From contig NZ_CP050854.1 of the NCBI RefSeq assembly GCF_017569925.1, positions 3,162,001 through 3,226,000 on the forward strand: a stretch of DNA of 64,000 bases. Reading direction: 5' to 3'. Shown here piece after piece: positions 58,201 to 64,000 of the stretch (positions are counted from its first letter, which is position 1; each line of letters opens with the position of its first letter). Made by a program: the position numbers and the translations under genes. The notes beneath the pieces were generated by a model that was not told the origin of the DNA, did not search any database, and saw only the letters and a list, made by a program, of their open reading frames with translations. The stretch is from Brenneria izadpanahii. GTDB taxonomy: Bacteria > Pseudomonadota > Gammaproteobacteria > Enterobacterales > Enterobacteriaceae.

Positions 58201-61169
58201 TTACGGGCACTGGTTGCGAAGAACCAGAGTTTTTTGTCCGCCTTTTCAAGTGAGCTATTGATCTGCTGAACATTGACGTTCTGCCAACTGTTTCCGGGAT
58301 AGGCAACAGACAATCGTGCTCTAGTAGATTCGATTTCGCTGAGAAGGTTGATTGCCGTTTCCGCAGCTTCAATTCGGGCTGCTGCATCCGGGGCAAACAT
58401 AAAACTCAGATCGATACCGACCACTTTAGACAATAATTCACAAAGTGAGATCAGTTGAACCAGCTTATCAGGCTCGTTTGAATCCAGGGGGATTCCCGTC
58501 GCTTTAAGTAATTCCCCGGCGGCTTTTTCCAGATTCTCAATTTTCCCCGGGATTGCCTGTGCTTCAGCAATCAGCGACGATTGCCAGCCATTCGTCCAGT
58601 CAGTCTGGTTAATGATCCCAAAATGGGTGCCATGTTGTTTAAAAGCATCACGATTGAGTTCAAGACGTTTGGCAATTTCCCTGAACTCTGTCATTTGTAC
58701 GGAGGTATGCAGAGTGCCTGCAGCCCATGTGAACTGAGGCGTTGCCGTACCGGCATCTCTGATGACGCGTCCCATCGCCTGATGGAGCGTCAGACCATTT
58801 GGCCAACGCAGATGTAGTAAACGGACAACCTCATTTAACCTGTCACGCAGCCGTTGCACCTTGCCTGCTTCCTCTTCCCACTCACTGGTGGTGAGCATAT
58901 CTCGGGCATCCCATGCCCGTTCCAGTTGCTTGAGGAAATCCATTTTTGACGTTTTACTGGAATGCAACTCCAGACAAAACTCGCCCAGTCCCTGAGATTC
59001 AAGTCTGCGATAGACCACATCAAGTGCCGCTTTCTTCTCGGCAACAAACAATACACGTCTTCCCAGCGCTAGATTATGTGCAATCATGTTGGCAATTGTC
59101 TGAGATTTACCGGTGCCCGGCGGCCCATCCAAGACAAAATCACGGCCTTTGGCGGAAGTCACTACAGCGGCAATTTGCGAGGAGTCTGCGGGTAATGGCA
59201 GGAAAAGATCCTGAATGTTTACAGCATCATCAAGTTTATCAACCTCAACTATTTCTCCGCTCTTCTCAAGAACAGCATCTTTCTGACCACGTTCAATGAG
59301 GTATTTCACCAGAGGACTTTGCATCAGTTGTGGCGCCCTGTCGATGAGATCTTTCCACATCAGATACTTGGCAAAAGAAAAGGTACCAATCACGACGTCA
59401 CGTATGACCTCAAAACCAGACATATCCCGTACAGCGCGGCGCACTATATTCCAGATACCATCCACATCAATGCCACTTTCATCTGTGGGCAACTCACCAT
59501 CAAGACCATTGATCGTCAGTGCAAAATCATTGCGCAACAACTCAAGTAAGGTGAGGTTGAAGCGGGGTTCCTCTTCCAGCAAACGCATGGTCACGCCAGA
59601 AAGCGCACTTTTACGGTCAAGCTGAATTGGCAAAAGAATAAGAGGTGCTGAATAACTCTTTGGATCTTCAGCTGATTTTTTCCACTTCAGGAAACCAACC
59701 GCAAGAAAGAGGGTGTTTGCTCCCCCTTCTTCTAGATCGCTCTTTGACTTACGATACAAATCAATAAGCGCTGATTCCAGACGATCTTTTTCAAGCGGTG
59801 ACACAACTTCACCACGATCCAGAGCCTGTTGGGCATATTCCTCCCGGAGATTTTCATTTGTCTGCTGACGATATAATTCAGCATCACGTCCGCCCAATTC
59901 GAGATCAGGCAATGAGACAATACGGATTCGTTTGCCTTCTGCCAGCTTGTCTTCCAGGTAGCCGGGATTAGAACATATCAGCCGGATACCTTTGGCACTC
60001 TCAGGTAAGTGCAGTAGCCGGTTGCGGGTCGTCAAATCAAGCAGTTTGCGCTGCCAATGTACCAGACGACTAGTTGCTTCGCTCTCACCTTCAATCTCAA
60101 TATCAAGTTCAAAAGAAGGGAGTACAGGAGCATCTTCAAAACCATGCCGAACATCCGGTGATGAATCTGACTGGCTTTCTAAGCGGGTAATTCCCAGTGC
60201 CAGGGGGCGAATCTTTTGCATCCGCGCGCGGCGAGCATCAATGGCTGCATGAAACTCTTCCTCCGTAAGATGCTTTAACGCTTCCTCAAAAGCCTGAGTG
60301 AATGAAGGTGGATGAGCTTTAGTGACCAGCGTCGTTTCAAACACCACCATTTCTTTCAAATCGACGCGCTTACGAACCGAAGACACGTCTTCAGTTACTA
60401 ATTGTGAAAACTCCTGCGGTTGAAGCCAGAAACCAGCGAAAGCATGTCCTTCGCTAAGGAATACCAAAGCGTTGAGTCCAATTTGTTCCAGAGCGGAGGC
60501 AAATAATAACGTTGTATCCAGGCAGGTGGCGACTTTACCTTCTAGAATGGCGCCCGGTGTACGAATTTTCTGACCGTTCCGCTCAAAGCTGGCGGGAGGC
60601 AGTGCATAGCTGATGCTCAAGTTACAAACCGCAGTCCATAGCGCAGAAGCAATCTCCCATACGCGTGTTCTGGACTGGCTTTCGTAACCATCCAACGCAT
60701 CGTTTTTCCCGGCACTGCGCAGAACGTCTGATGTAGCTTTGAGGAGACGATCTACAGCAGGATCATTTGGCATAATGAAAGAGGGCAACAGTTCAAACAT
60801 TGCATTGCCACCCCACTCATTTTTCGCTAGCGCCTCTAGGGGATAATTAAGGGTGAGAAGTTCTTCGTCACCCTGCCGCAAACTTAACGTGACTTCACAA
60901 ACCACACTTTCAGTAAGTTCAGCCAACCATTCCGCATTGATATTTACATCGCGCTCACGAATATCGAGAGATGAACCAGGAAGCAGGCGGTCAATATTCC
61001 ATTGCTTCGCTTCCAGCACTGCCGGTGTTGTCTGCAGATGCAACGTTAGATCTTGAAAGATTTGATCTGATTCGTTATGCAAGACAAGCTCACGTAATAG
61101 CGGAACCGCATTCTGGTGGGAAGTGAATCCCAGTTTGCGCGCGATACTCACCTGCGCGTTGATACTCAT
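55290..61169 (-). CDS. Giant helicase-nuclease (transglutaminase-like, DUF4011, SF1 helicase, MTES_1575 nuclease, DUF3320)
   Basis: A 1959-residue protein, probably an anti-phage factor. N-terminal domain (about 1-300) has a transglutaminase-like KVATCLDTTLLFASALEQIG (Cys near 215) and EGHAFAGFWL (His near 243). DUF4011 starts near 368 (RLVHWQRKLLDLTTRNRLLHL). Walker A GPPGTGKS is near 681, DEAS box VIFDEASQISPWDAIG near 1310, and motif VI LNVAVTRAR near 1551, an SF1/COG1112 helicase. A restriction-endonuclease-fold domain follows with IDLGIVHP and VGIECDGATYH near 1650-1660, then a low-complexity linker and a C-terminal DUF3320-like domain (about 1805-1955). All helicase motifs look intact. 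Alone on the minus strand at a tRNA-Asn island; substrate unknown. Confidence 0.88.
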   Translation of the reverse strand: MSINAQVSIARKLGFTSHQNAVPLLRELVLHNESDQIFQDLTLHLQTTPAVLEAKQWNIDRLLPGSSLDIRERDVNINAEWLAELTESVVCEVTLSLRQGDEELLTLNYPLEALAKNEWGGNAMFELLPSFIMPNDPAVDRLLKATSDVLRSAGKNDALDGYESQSRTRVWEIASALWTAVCNLSISYALPPASFERNGQKIRTPGAILEGKVATCLDTTLLFASALEQIGLNALVFLSEGHAFAGFWLQPQEFSQLVTEDVSSVRKRVDLKEMVVFETTLVTKAHPPSFTQAFEEALKHLTEEEFHAAIDARRARMQKIRPLALGITRLESQSDSSPDVRHGFEDAPVLPSFELDIEIEGESEATSRLVHWQRKLLDLTTRNRLLHLPESAKGIRLICSNPGYLEDKLAEGKRIRIVSLPDLELGGRDAELYRQQTNENLREEYAQQALDRGEVVSPLEKDRLESALIDLYRKSKSDLEEGGANTLFLAVGFLKWKKSAEDPKSYSAPLILLPIQLDRKSALSGVTMRLLEEEPRFNLTLLELLRNDFALTINGLDGELPTDESGIDVDGIWNIVRRAVRDMSGFEVIRDVVIGTFSFAKYLMWKDLIDRAPQLMQSPLVKYLIERGQKDAVLEKSGEIVEVDKLDDAVNIQDLFLPLPADSSQIAAVVTSAKGRDFVLDGPPGTGKSQTIANMIAHNLALGRRVLFVAEKKAALDVVYRRLESQGLGEFCLELHSSKTSKMDFLKQLERAWDARDMLTTSEWEEEAGKVQRLRDRLNEVVRLLHLRWPNGLTLHQAMGRVIRDAGTATPQFTWAAGTLHTSVQMTEFREIAKRLELNRDAFKQHGTHFGIINQTDWTNGWQSSLIAEAQAIPGKIENLEKAAGELLKATGIPLDSNEPDKLVQLISLCELLSKVVGIDLSFMFAPDAAARIEAAETAINLLSEIESTRARLSVAYPGNSWQNVNVQQINSSLEKADKKLWFFATSARKKVVGEVVRQYLLSATPDLSADLPVIEKLQTLHQRLSELTPSTVTLPGWNGLDTDHSVLQNTLDLADAIRCALVGFASSPQQLAEIRSAVKTLVIDANDLLGSQSIVAVLTQSLRASVSSFNGAKARFCTLIKDPESNLSIPVLRDCALGIIHHQSALKAWSDWSRVREEAIGQGLLPLINVLIQRDSSDVSAADLFETAYCRWFASWIIDSEPLLHNFVPAEHMSDIEAYRTQTDRLARLTVRYIRARLCGVIPAKNEVSKQGGFVLLKHELQKSRRHKPIRQMAAEMGDAMSKLAPCMLMSPLSVAQFLPSEQALFDLVIFDEASQISPWDAIGAMARGKQVVIAGDPRQMPPTSFFNRAANDTDDDTEEDMESILDECLAAGLYNHSLSWHYRSRHESLITFSNHRYYDSNLITFPASETKQSAVQWRKVAGLYSKGKGRHNQAEAEAMVDETVKRLTDKTFIASGKSIGIITLNTEQQKLINDLLDRARQQHPEIEPFFQFELEEPVVVKNLETVQGDERDLIMLGIGYGPTEPGANTMSMNFGPLNRDGGWRRLNVAVTRARQEMMVFSSFDPSFIDLNRTSARAVADLKHFIEFAQRGPMALAQAVRGSVGGYDSPFEEAVANGLRRRGWQVVPQIGVSRFRIDLGIVHPDKPGDYLVGIECDGATYHSAATARDRDKVRSAILQGLGWKLLRLWSTEWWIDKEGALERLDIAINGLLEESRAAEAAIAETEEQALIATAENSTIEVSEGQASTLVANDEEISAPVESIEPVVHSVATEDKAVDSLPELKYAYSAVSEAAQPANAGKYVVNELKEWLGKTNPEKFYVVEYDETLKALIAEVVNAESPLLDTTLVQRIARAHGFNRTGRLIRERVMEIVDQNYHVATDHSGEDFIWLSEVQRAGWNSFRLPATDHDVRQVDAIPSEELRALASSIDGENKISEMARSLGIKRLTSQARQRLELVL

Positions 61170-61989
61170 AAAAACGCATCTCCTTAGAGGAAAATCCTTC
61201 TAATATTTAAATAATTTTGACTACCGGGCTTCTAGAACAGTCATAAGGGGTAGTGCGATGAGTTGCTACAACGAGAAGTCAAAAATTGCAAAGCCAAGTT
61301 GCACAGTCTGATCGCTGGACATTAGTGCAAAGGGCAACAAATGAGCAGCAACAACATGCAAAATCCACCACCTAGAGAAACACCTTAAGAATAGTCTTAG
61401 TTTTTGATACCTTAAATGATAAAGCGCGACTAATCTATAGATGCAATTAATTTTAGGACTGCGAAATAAAACCCCAATATATTATTCGTATATGATTGAT
61501 AAAAATATCTTTCCATAAAAGACCATCACATCAGGATGGTATTGAAACAATAAAAAATATTAATAATTTAGTTTTTTCCAAACAATATTTGGGAATGCGA
61601 TTAGATAACGCGTAAAACTAATGCATACAGGGATCTATGGAATACGACTAACGCAGCACCCCATACGGAAAAGCATTATCGATGCTTTCAATCCAACTAT
61701 AGGGCGGGATCGTCTACCGGAGCAGGTTCAGTCCGATAACACTTTAATATTGGTTCAGCTTGCTGGGGAGATAGGTTTCGGTGCTAGCCATTAGCAGCGG
61801 CAATCATTAAAGCGCTAGAAGCCGGCCAGCCGCCGGCCCCGTAGCGCGTCTGTAACGCCCTGCCCCATTCGCCGGCAAGCTCACATCCAGCGCCCTTGCC
61901 GAGCCGTCGTGAATGCGCAGCGGCGCGAGAGAGCCGGCCAAAGGCGCCGTAACCGGCTAATGCGAAATGTATCGCCCTCCCCCCTGCGT
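61170..61989. other. Intergenic region between the giant helicase and tctA
   Basis: No gene is supported in these 820 bases. The part 61200-61680 is visibly AT-rich and probably the right end of the island. The rest is GC-rich with open but unrecognised frames, perhaps the decayed end of a core gene. No copy of the tRNA-Asn 3' end was found by eye, so attR is not located. Confidence 0.5.
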
Positions 61990-63497
61990 TTATCCGGCGA
62001 CACGGTCAGCGGAAGATTTAAAGTGCCTGATTATGCTGCGGATGATCGGATACAGCAGAGTGAACGCCGCCAGCCCCAGCAGAACGGCGGTGATGGGATG
62101 GGTGTAGAGAAAATCCATGCTGCCGTTGGATATCGACATCGCCCGGCGGAAGTTGCTTTCCGCCATCGGCCCCAGAATGAGCGCCAGTACGACCGGCGAC
62201 GGCGGGAATTCGAATCTGGCCATCACGTAGCCCGCGACGCCGGCCGCCAGCATAATACCAATATCGAAGATGCTATTGTTGATGGCGTAAGTGCCGATGA
62301 TGGATAGCGCCATGATCAGCGGCGTGAGGACAGGTTTCGGAATTTGCAGCATCTTCACAATCAGCTTCAGCGAACCCAGCCCCATGATCAGCATGACGAC
62401 GTAGCAGAACAGCATGCCGGCGAAAATGGTGAACACCATATCGCCATGTTCTTTGAACAGCATCGGTCCCGGCTGTAGCCCCTGTAGCGTCATGGCGCCC
62501 AGCATGATGGCGGTGACCGCGTCGCCGGGGATCCCCAACGTCATCATCGGCAACATTGCGCCGCCGGTACAGCCGTTCGCGCCGGACTCGCAGGCGGCGA
62601 CGGCGGTGATTTCGCCTTTGCCGAAGTTTTCCGGGGTTTTGCTGAAACGCTTGGCCTCGTTATAGGCGACGAAAGCCCCGATCTCCGCGCCGACGCCGGG
62701 TATGGTGCCGATGAAAACGCCGATGCCCGACGAACGCAGGATGGTGCCCAGACAGCGCTTGATGGTGGCTTTGGTGGGGATCACGCTGCCAATCGCCACG
62801 GCGCTCTTCTTGACTAAATCGGTTTCCGCCATGCCTTTAAACGCCTCGGACGCGGCGAACAGGCCGATCATCACTGGAATAAAGGGCACGTTCATCAACT
62901 CCGGCATACCGGCGGTGAAACGTGGAAACCCGGTCATGGGATCAAGCCCGACGGTTGCGATGAGCAAGCCGATGAAACCGGCGATAATCCCTTTGATCAT
63001 GGATTTGCCGGCGATGCTGGAAATAATGCTCAGGCCGAAAATCGCCAGCGCGAAATTTTCCGCGGCGCTGAACTTCAAGGCGACCTGCGCGAGCAGCGGC
63101 GCGAGGAAAACCAGCACCAGAACGCTGATGATGCCGCCGACGGTGGAAGAGATGATGGCGATGCCCAGCGCGCTGCCGCCCTCACCCCGTTTGGTCAGTT
63201 CATAACCGTCGATCGCCGTGGCGGCGGCGGCGGGCGTCCCTGGAATTCTCAGCAAAATGGCGATGATGGAACCGCCGTACACGCCGCCGAAAAATACCCC
63301 GCTAATCATCAGCAGGCCGGTTACCGGATCCATGCCAAAGGTAAACGGCAGCAGAATGGCCACCCCCATAGTGGCGGTGAGGCCGGGCAGCGCCCCACCA
63401 TAATGCCGAGAAACACGCCGAAAACGGACAGCAACAGCGCCGTAGGGTGATTGAATAATGCGATGAAGCCATCTGCAAGCATGGATAGTTCTTGCAT
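61990..63497 (-). pseudogene. tctA: Tripartite tricarboxylate transporter TctA subunit, frameshifted
   Basis: The large membrane subunit of a TTT carrier. The 3' part (to about 63369, 459 codons) has LLPFTFGMDPVTGLLMISGVFFGGVYGGS, GTPAAAATAIDGYELTKRGEG and TIPGVGAEIGAFVAYNEAKRFS, all typical. The true start is the ATG at 63497 (MQELSMLADGFIALFNHP); the frame runs VFLGIMVG and then is lost. TctA proteins continue GALPGL, so one base is missing in the C-run at 63393-63396 (CCCC where CCCCC is expected). A homopolymer sequencing error and a real inactivation are both possible. Confidence 0.8.
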
Positions 63498-63526
63498 ATC
63501 GTTACCTCTTTACGCCGCCTTGCCGT

Positions 63527-64000
63527 TTATTCGAACAGCAGACCGACGGGGACGGCCACATTAAGGCCAAGATAGAAAATCGCGTAGGTCAATCCCGTAA
63601 TAAAAATAGCGATGACGGGATTCCATATCCTGTGTTTGAACGCCATGAGCCACATCAGGAAGATCAGATAAGGGATCATGGAAACGATATAGCCGACATA
63701 ATACATGCCGAAGAAACAGGCAAAGGACGCCAGGATGCCCAGGATGGTTTTCCCGTGCCGAATATCCACACCGTCGGGCGGAGGCGGGGTTGAAATCGTG
63801 ATGCCGGCGCGTTTATTGCGCCTGATAACGGACAGGTTATTAAAAATCAGTAATAACGCGAGCAGTATCAGCACCACGGAATAAAATACCGGAAAGCGCG
63901 CAGGCCCGATATCGGTCGCCAAACGCGAAGCCGGAAATTTCAGGGTGGCGACGATGGCGGCCAGCGATACCAGGATCAGAACCATGCCGATGACGATTTC
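63527..64000 (-). CDS. tctB: Tripartite tricarboxylate transporter TctB subunit (5' end outside window)
   Basis: At least 157 codons of the small four-helix membrane subunit; the frame remains open at the window edge. Segments EIVIGMVLILVSLAAIVA, FYSVVLILLALLLIF, LASFACFFGMYYVGYIVSMIPYLIFLMWL and NPVIAIFITGLTYAIFYLGL are hydrophobic; the ending LNVAVPVGLLFE is typical of TctB. It precedes tctA on the same strand; the tctC binding-protein gene is not in the window. Confidence 0.88.
   Translation of the reverse strand, partial: EIVIGMVLILVSLAAIVATLKFPASRLATDIGPARFPVFYSVVLILLALLLIFNNLSVIRRNKRAGITISTPPPPDGVDIRHGKTILGILASFACFFGMYYVGYIVSMIPYLIFLMWLMAFKHRIWNPVIAIFITGLTYAIFYLGLNVAVPVGLLFE

Noticed and set aside
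61622..61795. 57-codon plus-strand frame between the helicase and tctA
   Set aside because: No ribosome binding site and no recognisable homology; likely chance.
61170..61989. Expected attR copy of the tRNA-Asn 3' end
   Set aside because: No copy of the 3' end (CCAGTCAGAGGAGCC) was found by eye; the island's right end is undefined.
1..64000. CRISPR array
   Set aside because: No regularly spaced direct repeats of the right length were seen.

Overview
The window is chromosomal DNA of an enterobacterium. The conserved blocks moaA/yvcK/uvrB/bioDCFB-bioA, yohJK-cdd, maeA, gsiABCD/moeAB, mtfA and the tRNA-Ser/tRNA-Asn pair are Enterobacterales genes with Enterobacterales regulatory sites (Moco riboswitch, LexA box, BirA operator). 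The overall flavour is closest to Pectobacteriaceae (Brenneria/Pectobacterium/Dickeya-like); that placement is an inference. Core genes look GC-rich, while several accessory blocks are visibly AT-rich.

Layout. 1-1.6 kb: 5' part of moaA with its molybdenum-cofactor riboswitch, divergent from yvcK. In E. coli yvcK sits next to uvrB; here about 16 kb lies between them. It holds (a) a GntR-led operon at 1.9-9.0 kb with an SsuABC/TauABC-type importer, a medium-chain dehydrogenase, a hotdog thioesterase, a glyoxalase-like protein and an acyl-CoA ligase, (b) a VOC protein, a palindrome-rich repeat and a Tat-exported flavoprotein (9.1-11.5 kb), (c) an AT-rich five-gene RiPP cluster at 11.8-16.4 kb, and (d) an IS630-family transposase remnant and a FlxA-like gene (17.0-17.7 kb). 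Next come uvrB, the biotin locus, yohJK, cdd and maeA (17.8-29.9 kb).

30.0-36.4 kb is a second accessory operon. A glycyl radical enzyme and its radical-SAM activase are followed by another sulfonate/taurine-type ABC importer, suggesting uptake and anaerobic cleavage of one small organic acid. Two small unknown genes, gsiABCD, moeAB, a nitroreductase, a lipid kinase, a diguanylate cyclase, an ABM-domain protein, an AEC transporter, a Pmp3/YqaE peptide, an Hsp20 chaperone, a histidine phosphatase and mtfA follow (37-54 kb). A P4-type integrase remnant sits downstream of tRNA-Asn, beside a 1959-residue helicase-nuclease that is probably an anti-phage factor (54.2-61.2 kb). The window ends in tctA, broken by an apparent one-base frameshift, and the start-less tctB.

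The most interesting system is the cluster at 11.8-16.4 kb. A 46-codon gene at 16277-16417 encodes a leader plus a 22-residue Cys/Ser/Gly/Asn-rich core that closely resembles klebsazolicin, the ribosome-targeting azole/amidine peptide of Klebsiella. It is followed in translationally coupled order by an McbB-like E1-type protein, a McbC/SagB-like dehydrogenase, a YcaO cyclodehydratase and an ABC exporter: the A-C-B-D-E arrangement. It should make a new klebsazolicin-like antibiotic.
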